43,026 bases of DNA from Candidatus Liptonbacteria bacterium (GCA_016867315.1 VGJV01000007.1:1-43026), one strand, 5' to 3'; positions 6,896 to 16,037 are shown, numbered from the stretch's first letter. Made by a program: numbers and translations. Notes: a model not told the origin generated them from the sequence alone.

Positions 6896-8734
6896 TTATT
6901 TCTTAAGGATTTCTCTGAACACTTCGGGGGCGAGCTTTACCCGAGCCATACTTTCGAGCTTCTTTTTTCCTTCTTTTTGCTTTTTCCACAATTTCATTTT
7001 CCGCGTGCGATCTCCCCCGGTTTTGCCGAAATTGCCGAGCAGTTTTTTCATGGCAGGAATAGTTTCGCGAGCGATAATTCTTCCTCCCGCCTGCGCTTGA
7101 ATTGCTTGGGCGAATTGTTGCTTGGGAAGAATTTCTTTCAGGCGTTCCACCATCAGGCGAGCTTCCCGCTCCATACTTCCCGTGGGCACGATCCGGGTGA
7201 GCGCAGGTACTCCCTCCCCCGCCAGCAATATCTCCACCTTTGTCACATCCGCGGCCGCTTCATCTACAATTTCATAACTGAAAGAAGCGAAGCCCGCGGA
7301 AGCGGATTTTAGGCGATCATCAAAATCCCGAATGAGCTCCCGAAGCGGCATGCGGGCGCGAAGCGCGAGATGCGCTCCGAAGTTTTTGATCTCTTCCACG
7401 GAGAGTTCAAAGGACTGCTGCATCGTGAGCACTTGATTCAGATACGAGGGAGGCACCACGATCTCGAGTTCAATAATAGGCTCCCATACCTTGTCGGGGT
7501 TAGGAGGAAAATCCTGCGCCTGTGTTACTCGCCACGTCTTGCCTTTTTCTTCTATTCGATACGCCACGGAAGGGAAACTCGTCAAAAATGATAAATTGAA
7601 TTCCCGCTCGAGACGGCTCGAAGCGATTTCGAAATGGAGTTGCCCCAAGAAGCCCACTTTAAACCCCCGACCCAAGGCTTCGTTTGAATCCGGTTCGAAG
7701 GACAATGCCGGATCGGTAAGCTTTAATCTCGAAAGAGCCCGCTCTAAGTCCTCAAATTGAGTTTCTCCGTCGGGATAAAACGATAAGAACACCACGGGCT
7801 GCGGCTCGCGATATCCTTCCAATACATAATCTTTCACGTTCGACGCAGACGCATTTACCGGAATCCCTACAATAGTATCTCCAATTTTTACCTTCGAAGG
7901 ATCTTTCTGTCCCGTCGCGATGTAGCCTATCTCTCCCTCTTTTAAAATTCCCGCTGGGGCAAATCTAGGAGCGAAATAGCCCACTTCTTTAATTCGGATT
8001 TTCGCGCCTGTCGCCGCAAAATGAATTTCGTCTCCTGCTTTAAGTTCCCCTTCGGTGAGCCTCACATACGCCACAATTCCTTTGTGATCGTCATATAAGG
8101 AGTCGAAGATGAGCGCTCGACTTATATTCGGAGCGGCATGGAGCGGCTTCGGCGGAGGCACCTGTTTCACTACTTTTTCGAGAATGGCCTCGACTCCCGC
8201 TCCGGTCTTCGCAGAGACCCGGAGAATATTTTCTTTCGGAGTATCTAAGAGTGCGCCCACTGAAGCTACTATCTCTTCAATACCTGCGCCTTGCACATCA
8301 ATTTTATTTACCGCTCCAATAATTTTCAGATTTGCTCGGCGCGCGGCTCGCAAATTGGCGAGCGTTTGCGCCTGGATGCCTTTCGTGCCATCTACGAGAA
8401 GGATCGCGCCTTCGACCGCCGCGAGGGCTCTCGAAACTTCGTACGAGAAATCCGAGTGGCCGGGAGTATCAATTAAATTCAAAGTATACTTTGAATTTAA
8501 TTGAGCATGAGTATGAGTATTATCATCCTTATTCTTATGCTCATACTGCATTCTTACGGGAGCCATTTTGATCGTGATCCCTCGTTCCCGCTCGAGTTCC
8601 AGCTGATCCAAATATTGCGGCTGCATTTCCCGCGCCGTGATTGTGCCGGTCGTCTCTAGAAGACGATCTGCCAGAGTGGATTTTCCGGAATCGATATGGG
8701 CGATAATAACGAAGTTTCGGATGTGATTATCCAT
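6896..8734 (-). CDS. lepA: Elongation factor 4 (LepA) with an in-frame insertion
   Basis: 612 aa. A ribosomal GTPase that acts on stalled or mis-translocated ribosomes. G1 AHIDSGKST, switch I GITIKMAPV, G3 DTPGH, G4 NKID and the domain II-V order are intact. The LepA-specific C-terminal domain shows IVDEAAADVTKVEILLAGE and the closing QAGGRIIARETI. Between RMQYEHK and YTLNLIDTPGH, about 15 extra residues (NKDDNTHTHAQLNSK) replace the short loop found in most LepA proteins; the DNA there is a 32-bp perfect palindrome plus a second imperfect one (8471-8550). The catalytic histidine in DTPGH is kept, so the protein is probably active. It begins 18 bp after the DUF4012 gene without a good SD. Confidence 0.95.
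   Translation of the reverse strand: MDNHIRNFVIIAHIDSGKSTLADRLLETTGTITAREMQPQYLDQLELERERGITIKMAPVRMQYEHKNKDDNTHTHAQLNSKYTLNLIDTPGHSDFSYEVSRALAAVEGAILLVDGTKGIQAQTLANLRAARRANLKIIGAVNKIDVQGAGIEEIVASVGALLDTPKENILRVSAKTGAGVEAILEKVVKQVPPPKPLHAAPNISRALIFDSLYDDHKGIVAYVRLTEGELKAGDEIHFAATGAKIRIKEVGYFAPRFAPAGILKEGEIGYIATGQKDPSKVKIGDTIVGIPVNASASNVKDYVLEGYREPQPVVFLSFYPDGETQFEDLERALSRLKLTDPALSFEPDSNEALGRGFKVGFLGQLHFEIASSRLEREFNLSFLTSFPSVAYRIEEKGKTWRVTQAQDFPPNPDKVWEPIIELEIVVPPSYLNQVLTMQQSFELSVEEIKNFGAHLALRARMPLRELIRDFDDRLKSASAGFASFSYEIVDEAAADVTKVEILLAGEGVPALTRIVPTGSMEREARLMVERLKEILPKQQFAQAIQAQAGGRIIARETIPAMKKLLGNFGKTGGDRTRKMKLWKKQKEGKKKLESMARVKLAPEVFREILKK
8471..8550. repeat. Palindromic insertion inside lepA
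   Basis: 8471-8502 is a perfect 32-bp palindrome centred at 8486/8487 (left half AATTAAATTCAAAGTA). Half of it encodes the native YTLNLI; the other half is new sequence. Next to it are three hexamers GAGCAT GAGTAT GAGTAT and an inverted TGAGCAT/ATGCTCA pair. The insert keeps the lepA frame. It resembles in concept the Rickettsia palindromic elements that insert in frame in genes. Confidence 0.7.
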
Positions 8735-8752
8735 GCGCGAGAAGAATACCTT

Positions 8753-10627
8753 TTACGGCTGAGAAAAGGAAGCGTCGGGCTCTAGACTTAGGTTCACTAT
8801 CAGTCTGCCTGGGAGCGTAGTAGTTGCGAGAGACCAAACGGGCAGCTTGGTTTCCTTAAAACGGAGGCCCGTTGGAGCCACGATCGTGAATTCATATTCT
8901 CTTTCAGTGCCTGCCTGCTTCTCAAATACAAATGTATATTTCGTGCCCGCTTGCGGAGTTGCCAATAGTTGATGTTCATAACTCAAAGATATTCCTTTCT
9001 CTCCTCTTAACGGAGTTTTCAAATATGTACTCCATGTCCTCTTCCCTGCCTCGCGATGAGTTTCAATATTCAGGAACCCGGGGACTTTTTCTTTAGAACG
9101 CTCCAAGTCCTCTAAAAGCGGATCGCGGGCGAAGCCTTTCGCATATCGATCCGTGGAGGGCAACGTTATCGCCTCTCCTCCAGAGAAATCTACAAGACGG
9201 GACTGAGGCGGGGTGATAATTTGGAGAAAATCAGTGTTGGGAAGTCGATTCCATTCATATGTACTTTTATCGCCCTCATGTTTTCGCACGAGCATCAACT
9301 GATTTCGAGTTATCCCATCATTTCCAATCTGACTTTCCCAGATAACTTTTGTACGTACATAACGATCAGTTTTCCCGCCTTCCACATTCGCATCTACAAT
9401 CGCAAGATAATCTCCTTCGAAATCCGGAGGGAGTTCAAATACTTCTCCTCCTATTCCATATTGTTCGATTCCCGCTTGGAGCACAGAATCTTTCATATAG
9501 ACCATAATATCCTTATCGAGAATCCAGCTTCGGAGGAGTTTTAATACACTTTCCCTATCCTCCTCTTCCAAGGCTTCGAGACGGGAAAAAATCTCTTTCC
9601 ATAAAAAATTCAGCCCCTCCTTGGGCGCGACCTCTCCCCGCGCCTGCTTTTCCTGAACACTTTTTTGCAGTACTTCCAAAAAGTTCTCTGCGCGCACACT
9701 TCCCAACTCTTTAATCTCCAGAGGTCCTACATATCTCAAAATATCTTCGATAGGCCGAGGAGATATGGCAATTATGCTATCGAAGGTTTTGACTTCATTT
9801 TTATATAGGCGAGAACCTTCAAGAAACTCGGCTACATGCGCCGCAGAAGTAGGGAAATCGAAAAACCAGTTTGCATCCGCCGCTTTCCATCGGCGCATAA
9901 TCCCCTGAAGCGGCCGCGGGGGTACAATGTTTCTTTCAAATTCCCTATCTGCTTCGAGAATATCTCGAATAGTAGAGCTTACGATTCCATCTTTGATATA
10001 TATTTCGGCGAAGCTACCGAGAAATCCCCCTGCGGGCCGCATCTCTCCCGGGTTTTGAAAAAGAATTGCAAATCGCCTGCCTTTTTTCGCATCCAGCCAT
10101 GCTAAACCGTCTTGTAAGAATTTCTCTGCAGCTTCAATATCGAATGCAAACGGAGTTATTAACTCAGGAAATACTCCTCCTAAATTTTGCACCCCAGAGG
10201 TGACCGCCCGCGTTTCTTCATTCGCCTTTCCTAAAGCTTTTTGGATGTTTCGGAGACGCGCGAGAATTTCTTGGATATTCCCCGCCGCAAGCGCCTCAAG
10301 GGCATGCACTTCGATATATTCTAATTCTCCGGCGAGGGCAATACCTGAGCCGGCCAGCGCAAAAACTCCTTTGAATATGCTTGGCGCTCCGGAGAAGAAT
10401 AGTTGGGCGGCTTTGAGATTTTGCTCTATGCCCTTCGCTGCTTCCTCCGCCTTAGTAAAATTCTCCCCTGCTTGTATGCTATTGAGCGACTTTAGGTTCT
10501 CCACTCCCTTTTTCATGTGGACTGCGCCTTTTTCGAGAGAGGAGGAAGCTCTCCCCAAGGAACCCGCCACCCAAATAACCGCGACGAGAATTCCTATTAT
10601 AATGGTGGGAACGGCGATTTTTTTCAT
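8753..10627 (-). CDS. DUF4012 membrane-anchored protein
   Basis: 624 aa. One N-terminal TM (VPTIIIGILVAVIWVAG), a long helical segment to about residue 190 (coiled-coil-like, LEKGAVHMKKGVENLKSL), then the DUF4012 core with its hallmark FQNPGEMRPAGGFLGSF and the later DANVEGGKTDRYV. DUF4012 proteins are frequent in Parcubacteria and Actinobacteria, often near cell-surface polysaccharide genes; their biochemical role is unknown. The bulk should lie outside the membrane. The gene diverges from a GT39-like glycosyltransferase (10726), which fits a shared role in cell-envelope glycans, an inference from context only. The leader has a GAGCC-TTTT-GGCTC hairpin (10634-10647) just before the start. 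lepA follows after 18 bp. Confidence 0.85.
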   Translation of the reverse strand: MKKIAVPTIIIGILVAVIWVAGSLGRASSSLEKGAVHMKKGVENLKSLNSIQAGENFTKAEEAAKGIEQNLKAAQLFFSGAPSIFKGVFALAGSGIALAGELEYIEVHALEALAAGNIQEILARLRNIQKALGKANEETRAVTSGVQNLGGVFPELITPFAFDIEAAEKFLQDGLAWLDAKKGRRFAILFQNPGEMRPAGGFLGSFAEIYIKDGIVSSTIRDILEADREFERNIVPPRPLQGIMRRWKAADANWFFDFPTSAAHVAEFLEGSRLYKNEVKTFDSIIAISPRPIEDILRYVGPLEIKELGSVRAENFLEVLQKSVQEKQARGEVAPKEGLNFLWKEIFSRLEALEEEDRESVLKLLRSWILDKDIMVYMKDSVLQAGIEQYGIGGEVFELPPDFEGDYLAIVDANVEGGKTDRYVRTKVIWESQIGNDGITRNQLMLVRKHEGDKSTYEWNRLPNTDFLQIITPPQSRLVDFSGGEAITLPSTDRYAKGFARDPLLEDLERSKEKVPGFLNIETHREAGKRTWSTYLKTPLRGEKGISLSYEHQLLATPQAGTKYTFVFEKQAGTEREYEFTIVAPTGLRFKETKLPVWSLATTTLPGRLIVNLSLEPDASFSQP

Positions 10628-10710
10628 AGAGAGGAGCCTTTTGGCTCTTCAAGAACAATACTCGAGAATCGCCAAAAATTCATCAGAGAGCCATACAGAC
10701 TTCCTTACGG

Positions 10711-10716
10711 TATAGT
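10711..10716 (+). promoter_or_regulatory. -10 element of the GT39-like gene
   Basis: TATAGT with 9 nt to the ATG at 10726 and no SD between them; a second TATAAT abuts the ATG itself. Transcription would start within a few bases of the start codon (leaderless or nearly so). No convincing -35. Confidence 0.4.
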
Positions 10717-10725
10717 ACATATAAT

Positions 10726-12633
10726 ATGACTTTTTCTCGTTTTACTCTGCCTTACTATATTTTGGGCTTTTTACTTGCTGCAGCACTCGGCCTTCTCCTG
10801 TGGGGAGCTTTTACTGACGCCCTTATCGTAGACGAACAGGCCCATATTCCTGCGGGATATGCATACCTTTATAGATTGGATTACCGTTTAAATCCGGAGC
10901 ACCCTCCCCTCCTCAAGGCACTGTCGGCATTCCCTTTAGGGTTTTTACGTCCCGCATTTCCAGACGATCGGCCCTCTTGGCAAGAAGAAATTAATAGTCA
11001 ATGGACAGTGGGGGACGAATTTCTTTTTCAAGTGGGGAATGATGCCAACCTTCTTATTCCACTCTCCCGATTAGGATCTATACTTCTCACACTCCTTGCA
11101 ATATTTTTTCTTTACCGGCTGGGCCGAGAAAACCTCGGCAGTTGGTGGGCACTTATTCCTGCTGCTCTTTTTGCCCTCTCTCCCACTATCTTGGGACATG
11201 GACATTATGTAACTACTGATGTGGCGGCAGCTTTTGGAGTGATTCTCGCCACATTTTATTTTCTTCGATTTCTCAAAGCTCCTTCTCAAGATCGACTGTT
11301 TGCGGCGAGTGTCGCTCTGGGGATTGCGCTCCTTATTAAGTTTTCTACCGTGTTCCTGTTGCCATACTTTTTCCTTCTCTCTCTTTTTTCCGCCTGGATC
11401 GCTTCTCCCACCTGGAGTCGAGCACTCCTTACCGCAGTAAAAAATAGAGTAGGGCCTACCCTACTCATAACTTTTGCGGCATATGCTTTTGTCGTGTATC
11501 CCGTCTATGCCGTTTTTACGTTGCGCTATCCGGAGGCTCGCCAACAGGCAGACACTGCATATCTCCTCTCTTCCTTCGAAGGGGGGCCTCCAGCCGCAGG
11601 GACGATCTGTAAGCCAATGCGTTGCATTGCGGAAGCGACTATCGCCGCCACTAAGAATCCCTTCACTCGTCCACTCGCGCAATACTCCCTGGGGCTGCTT
11701 ATGGTCATGCAGCGGGAGGGCGGGACGAACACCAATTATTTTTTAGGAGGAGTTTCTTCGAGCGGCACTCCACTCTACTTCCCACTCGTCTTCGCACTTA
11801 AGGAACCCTTGCCCTCGTTTCTCTTTGTACTTGCTGCATTGGTGGGAATTCTTTTCCTTTTCTTCCGTAATTTGCCTTATTGGCGCAGGTTCCACAAATT
11901 TGCCGCGAATAATTTTGAAGTATGTGCCTTCCTGCTTTTTGCAGGAATTTACCTGGGATGGAGTTTGCGCAGTAATCTAAATATTGGGCTTCGTCATATT
12001 ATTCCCGCACTTCCCTTCATATACCTCGCGGCTGCGTGGATATGGAGACAATGGCTCGAAGGAGGGCTGATTAGCGCGAGGAATGCTCCGGAATCTTTCT
12101 CTCGCACGAGCCATGCAACACTTCAATGGACCTTCGCTCTTTTCTTAGGAATGTGGCTTATTACCGAAACTGCGCTGGCGGGGCCTTATTTTCTTTCCTA
12201 CTTCAATCAAATTGCCGGGGGCACATGGAACGGCTACCGCTATGTCACAGATTCTAATTATGATTGGGGGCAGGATTGGCTTCGATTACAAGCCTGGATT
12301 CAAAAGAGAAACAGCGACAATGATCCTGGGAATAATATAGAAAAAATCGCCATAGACCATTTCGGAGGCGGAAATCCACGTTATTATCTGGGAGAACGGG
12401 CGGTAGTGTGGGCTTCCTCCAAGGGCACGCCTACCACCGAAGAGATTCGATGGCTGGCGGTTTCAGTGAATACTCTCCAGAGCGCTATTCAACCCACTGT
12501 TAAAGGATTTACCCGAAACCCGGAAGACGAGTACCGCTGGCTTACGAACTTCCGGCCTCCAAAACCGGGCATGGGAAATATTCCCACACCCGATTTCCGG
12601 GTGGGCACTTCGATATTCGTATATAAACTTTAG
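10726..12633 (+). CDS. GT39/PMT-like polytopic membrane glycosyltransferase
   Basis: 635 aa with about ten or more TM segments. The first outer loop carries the GT-C acidic motif LIVDEQAHIPAGYAYL followed by DYRLNPEHPPLLKALSAFPL; this D-E-x-x-H and N-P-E-H-P-P-L-x-K combination is typical of dolichyl-phosphate-mannose mannosyltransferase-like (GT39, ArnT/PMT superfamily) enzymes that use polyprenyl-phosphate sugars. The C-terminal soluble part (YVTDSNYDWGQDWLRLQAW) is also seen in bacterial members. The enzyme would transfer a sugar from a lipid carrier to protein or envelope glycan on the outer face. The acceptor is unknown. It diverges from the DUF4012 gene and is convergent with ftsQ, with only 3 bp between the stops. 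Confidence 0.8.
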   Translation: MTFSRFTLPYYILGFLLAAALGLLLWGAFTDALIVDEQAHIPAGYAYLYRLDYRLNPEHPPLLKALSAFPLGFLRPAFPDDRPSWQEEINSQWTVGDEFLFQVGNDANLLIPLSRLGSILLTLLAIFFLYRLGRENLGSWWALIPAALFALSPTILGHGHYVTTDVAAAFGVILATFYFLRFLKAPSQDRLFAASVALGIALLIKFSTVFLLPYFFLLSLFSAWIASPTWSRALLTAVKNRVGPTLLITFAAYAFVVYPVYAVFTLRYPEARQQADTAYLLSSFEGGPPAAGTICKPMRCIAEATIAATKNPFTRPLAQYSLGLLMVMQREGGTNTNYFLGGVSSSGTPLYFPLVFALKEPLPSFLFVLAALVGILFLFFRNLPYWRRFHKFAANNFEVCAFLLFAGIYLGWSLRSNLNIGLRHIIPALPFIYLAAAWIWRQWLEGGLISARNAPESFSRTSHATLQWTFALFLGMWLITETALAGPYFLSYFNQIAGGTWNGYRYVTDSNYDWGQDWLRLQAWIQKRNSDNDPGNNIEKIAIDHFGGGNPRYYLGERAVVWASSKGTPTTEEIRWLAVSVNTLQSAIQPTVKGFTRNPEDEYRWLTNFRPPKPGMGNIPTPDFRVGTSIFVYKL

Positions 12634-12636
12634 TGG

Positions 12637-13446
12637 TTATTTGTAGTACACTCGGTTTTCCACTCTCATATCTACGTATTCAATCTTTCCTAAAGGAGGA
12701 AACTTTCCGGAGTTTGAGAATATATCACGCACCACCTGCACGGCCTCCCGCAATGGGAATCGGAGGCTAAAATAAAATCGCGGGCCTTTGTGCGTGATCA
12801 CCTCCACCTCCTCATTCGCCACATCGCCCAATTTTACTTCTTGGAGCGTGGCCCCACTCGCCCGAAGGGCGGTGAATATCTCTAATAAATTTTCCATAAC
12901 TTTTGCATCGAGCACCGGGTTTCCGATTCCTAAGGGACGACCGGAGTAATCGTGTACCGTTTTCAAAAGTCCTCCTTCGCCATCCAAGGCTCGCGCAAAA
13001 AGAATCCCTTCTTTATCAAACCACCAGCAGGAGGTAAGAGAAGACATCACGCACCAAATTCCTATTGCTTCTCTTTCCTTCACTTGCAGTTTTACCTCTT
13101 GAGCACGGAAGCTCTTCGAAATAGAAAGTTCCGCGACCGCCGGAAGGAGCGCGAGGTTCGCATATTTATTCTCTGGCCAGGCAAAAAGGCGTTCTATTCC
13201 CAGTAATTTTCCCACCGAACTTTGGAGTGCAATTCCTTGCGCCACGGCGAGTACCTCTTCTGCCTTTAGGCGCTGATTTCCTTCCACTATTACATTTTTT
13301 ACATTAAAAAGGGGCGCGTATCGCACCATCCATGCTGCCCCAATGAGCACCAGGCCCCCTATTCCCACGCCACATATTCCTACCAACCGTCGGCGCTCAG
13401 AACGTTTGAGCTTTTCCCCTTCGGAAAGATAAGAAGAGACCTTCAT
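12637..13446 (-). CDS. ftsQ: Cell division protein FtsQ/DivIB
   Basis: 269 aa. A short basic cytoplasmic N-terminus (KLKRSERRR), one TM helix (LVGICGVGIGGLVLIGAAWM), then a POTRA domain opened by FNVKNVIVEGNQRLKAEEVL, the classical FtsQ/DivIB signature. A beta-rich region follows (VKEREAIGIWC...WWFDKEGILFA), as in FtsQ. It bridges early and late divisome proteins. The neighbours are alr and serS on the same strand. FtsQ near wall-precursor genes is common in bacteria (mur/dcw clusters); here only alr remains. The spacer to alr is occupied by heptamer repeats. Confidence 0.85.
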   Translation of the reverse strand: MKVSSYLSEGEKLKRSERRRLVGICGVGIGGLVLIGAAWMVRYAPLFNVKNVIVEGNQRLKAEEVLAVAQGIALQSSVGKLLGIERLFAWPENKYANLALLPAVAELSISKSFRAQEVKLQVKEREAIGIWCVMSSLTSCWWFDKEGILFARALDGEGGLLKTVHDYSGRPLGIGNPVLDAKVMENLLEIFTALRASGATLQEVKLGDVANEEVEVITHKGPRFYFSLRFPLREAVQVVRDIFSNSGKFPPLGKIEYVDMRVENRVYYK

Positions 13447-13450
13447 GGGA

Positions 13451-13538
13451 AATTTCTAATTTCTAATTAACCTAATTTCTAATTGGGGATTTGCACATTG
13501 GGATTTAGTTAGAAATTAGATATTAGGATTTAGAAATT
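13451..13538. repeat. Two heptamer arrays in opposite orientation
   Basis: Left array from 13451: AATTTCT, AATTTCT, AATTAAC, then after CT another AATTTCT. Right array 13511-13538: AGAAATT, AGATATT, AGGATTT, AGAAATT, four units in the inverse orientation. Together they can form a long hairpin. The right array ends inside the TAA stop codon of alr (13537-13539). Confidence 0.85.
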
Positions 13539-14664
13539 ATACTAATATCCGTTCCATTAAAGGATTCAAGCGCGTAAGCAATTCATATTGCGTCGTACCG
13601 ATCGTACGACCCACTTCTTGCGCTCGGATTTCCTTTCCCTTCTCTCTTCCGAGAAGCGTGACTATATCTCCTGGGCGGCAAGTAATTTCTGTCACATCCA
13701 CTGCAGTCATGTCCATGGAAACCCGGCCCAACACCTTCGCAAATTTTCCTTTGATGAGCACGGAGCCTACACTCGAGAGAGCCCTTGGGAATCCATGCCA
13801 GTACCCTATGGGCAAAATGGCAAGTTTTCCTGGGTATCGCATCCGCTCCGTGATGTCGTACCCAATATAGTCCCCTTCTTCGAATTTTTTCACTTCACTT
13901 ATTACCGTCTTCCATTGAAGCACAGGGGCAAGCTCTACCTGTGGAAGCTGCATTTCAAGTTCGGGGGAAGCATGAAACCCATACAACCCCATTCCCACCC
14001 GCACTGCATCAAAGTGATATTTTGGACTTAGACTTGTCCCCCCCGTCGCTGCCGCATGCGCAAGAAGATGTGGGTATCCCCCTGTAGTAAAAAGATTTAA
14101 GGCCTTTTTGAAATTCTCGATTTGGCGTTCAGTGTAGAGAGGGTACGTCACGTCCTTAGCGGCGGCGAGGTGGGTGAAGACACCCCTAAAGCAATTTCTA
14201 ATTTCTAATTTCGAATTACTAATAATTTTAATTACTTTCGGGACATCTTCGAGATAAAAGCCTTGGCGATGGAAACCCGTGTCGATCTTCAAGTGAAACT
14301 CAGGCTTTTCTTTACTTTCGGCGAGCGCTTTCAATGCCTCGAAGTTCGAAACACTTAGCGTAATATTATTCTTTACGGCATCTTTAAGCCGCGCAGGAAG
14401 GGTCGGCCCCAACACTAATATGGGCTTTTCGATTCCCTCTTCTCGTAAGCGATTAGCCTCCACGATGGAATCTACACATAAGCCATCTACCCCAAAGGTC
14501 GCCATCAACTTCGAAAAGAGCACTAAATTGTGCCCATACGCGTTCGATTTTACGACCGCCCAAAGTTTCACACGCGGCTTTATAAGTTTCCGGAAGGCTT
14601 GATAATTCTGTTTTGCCGCGCGCGTATCGATTTCGATCCATGTGCGAAGGCCTTGGGTATCCAT
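13537..14664 (-). CDS. alr: Alanine racemase with an in-frame repeat insertion
   Basis: 375 aa. PLP-dependent conversion of L- to D-alanine for peptidoglycan. The PLP lysine is in AVVKSNAYGHNL (residues ~35-46); the barrel carries LKIDTGFHRQGF and FTHLAAA; the C-terminal domain has DITERMRYPGKLAILPIGY and RVSMDMTAVDV, with Met and Asp as expected. Within the barrel, before GVFTHLAAA, a short stretch (IISNSKLEIRNCF) is encoded by a four-unit heptamer array (14193-14220), which occupies a surface loop position. The start ATG overlaps the serS stop (TAATG), so translation is probably coupled. Confidence 0.95.
   Translation of the reverse strand: MDTQGLRTWIEIDTRAAKQNYQAFRKLIKPRVKLWAVVKSNAYGHNLVLFSKLMATFGVDGLCVDSIVEANRLREEGIEKPILVLGPTLPARLKDAVKNNITLSVSNFEALKALAESKEKPEFHLKIDTGFHRQGFYLEDVPKVIKIISNSKLEIRNCFRGVFTHLAAAKDVTYPLYTERQIENFKKALNLFTTGGYPHLLAHAAATGGTSLSPKYHFDAVRVGMGLYGFHASPELEMQLPQVELAPVLQWKTVISEVKKFEEGDYIGYDITERMRYPGKLAILPIGYWHGFPRALSSVGSVLIKGKFAKVLGRVSMDMTAVDVTEITCRPGDIVTLLGREKGKEIRAQEVGRTIGTTQYELLTRLNPLMERILV
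14193..14220. repeat. Heptamer repeat, 4 units, inside alr
   Basis: AATTTCT, AATTTCT, AATTTCG, AATTACT on the plus strand, i.e. the reverse complement in the coding direction. It is open in the alr frame and reads roughly as SNSKLEIRN. Confidence 0.9.
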
Positions 14665-15935
14665 TAGCCGATAATTTTCTTTCCTACATATTTCTGAAGC
14701 ACCTTGGGAATCTCCACTTTTCCATCTTTACGTTGATAATTTTCGAGAATTGCGAGGATGGGGCGTTGCGAAAAGACTGTCGCGTCATTCATATGCACAA
14801 ATTCGGTCGCGTCTTTCCGTCGGATTTTTGTATTCAATCGGCGAGATTGATAATCTCCCATAAAGTCTGATGTGTGGGTTTCACGATATTTACTTTCTGA
14901 AGGCAACCACGTGTTAATGTCGATCTGCCGGATATCGGGGCCTCCCATATCCCCCGTACAAATCTGCATCACTTCATAAGGAAGTTCGAGCTGCTGCATA
15001 CAATATTCCTGGATCGCCACGATGAAATCCTGCTCCTTCCTGGAATTTTCTGAAGTGGTGAAACTTTCTATCTCCAATTTATCGAATTGATGCACGCGGA
15101 GAATGCCTTTCGTATCTTTTCCATATGAACCCGCTTCGCGGCGGAAGGCCGTGGAAAATCCCACATAACGAATTGGAAATTCTTCTTCGGGGATCGTTTC
15201 TCCTATGTGGAGAGGGCCTAATGTGTGTTCTGCAGAGCCCACGAGATAAACATCGTCCGTTGGGATATAATACCGCTCCTCCTTGGGTTCGAGCCGCGCC
15301 ATTTTTTGCATCACTTCCGGGCGGATCATCACGGGAGGAATCACCGGCACAAATGGCTTTGCACTGTATCCTTTTTGAACTTTCGCCGCGATTTTCTTTA
15401 AAATCTTTTCGTTCGTGAGCACGCTCAGCCCGAATTGAATAAGCGCGAACTCAAGCATCGCCGCCTCCCCCTTCAAATACCCGAACCGCGCGCCCGACAC
15501 CTTCGCCGCGGTTTCGGTGTCGATCAAATCGAACGCTTCGCCGATCGCCATATAATCCTTTACGGGGAAATCAAATTTTCTCGGCTCGCCCCATTTTCGA
15601 AGGACCTTATTTTCACCCTCATCTTTCCCGACTGGAGTATCTTCCGATGGAATATTAGGAATTCGCATCCAAAGCTCACTTCGCTTTTCTTCGAGAGTTT
15701 TGAGCTCTTCTTCGGCCTGTTTTATTTTCTCTCTATTTTGCTTCGCTTCTTCAATTTTTCGTTCTTGAGACAGTTTTTTCTGTTCTGCGCGATGACTTTC
15801 AAGCTGAACGGTCGCTGCGCGCCATTCCGCGTCAATTTTCAAGAATTGATCTACTAAGCCGGGATCGGCTTTTTTAGCCGTAATTCCCTTTTTCACCAAC
15901 TCCGGATTTTCGCGTAAAAGCTTTATATCGAGCAT
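14664..15935 (-). CDS. serS: Seryl-tRNA synthetase
   Basis: 423 aa, class II. The N-terminal long antiparallel coiled coil that grips the tRNA-Ser variable arm is present (about 30-100, ESHRAEQKKLSQERKIEEAK). Motif 2 appears as FSTAFRREAGSYGKDTKG (Arg in FRREAGS), and motif 3 as TDFMG-type sequence ETHTSDFMGDYQSRRLN, with C-terminal RPILAILENYQ containing the motif 3 Arg region. The length matches bacterial SerRS (about 420-430). It is first in the minus-strand unit serS-alr(-ftsQ). The ATG is at 15935; no strong SD is visible. Confidence 0.97.
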   Translation of the reverse strand: MLDIKLLRENPELVKKGITAKKADPGLVDQFLKIDAEWRAATVQLESHRAEQKKLSQERKIEEAKQNREKIKQAEEELKTLEEKRSELWMRIPNIPSEDTPVGKDEGENKVLRKWGEPRKFDFPVKDYMAIGEAFDLIDTETAAKVSGARFGYLKGEAAMLEFALIQFGLSVLTNEKILKKIAAKVQKGYSAKPFVPVIPPVMIRPEVMQKMARLEPKEERYYIPTDDVYLVGSAEHTLGPLHIGETIPEEEFPIRYVGFSTAFRREAGSYGKDTKGILRVHQFDKLEIESFTTSENSRKEQDFIVAIQEYCMQQLELPYEVMQICTGDMGGPDIRQIDINTWLPSESKYRETHTSDFMGDYQSRRLNTKIRRKDATEFVHMNDATVFSQRPILAILENYQRKDGKVEIPKVLQKYVGKKIIG

Positions 15936-15987
15936 TGGCTACATAGTACTCCAACCTTTAAAAATCGTGAATCCCTTGGAAAATTCA

Positions 15988-16017
15988 GAGGCGCGTCTCA
16001 TTTCGGAAACGCGCCTC
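15988..16017 (-). terminator. Hairpin after the 61-aa gene
   Basis: Perfect 9-bp stem GAGGCGCGT (15988-15996) / ACGCGCCTC (16009-16017). On the minus strand it is followed by TGAATTTTCC. It would terminate the small gene at 16038 ahead of serS. Confidence 0.55.
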
Positions 16018-16037
16018 AAATTTGTGGGCATCTTGGA

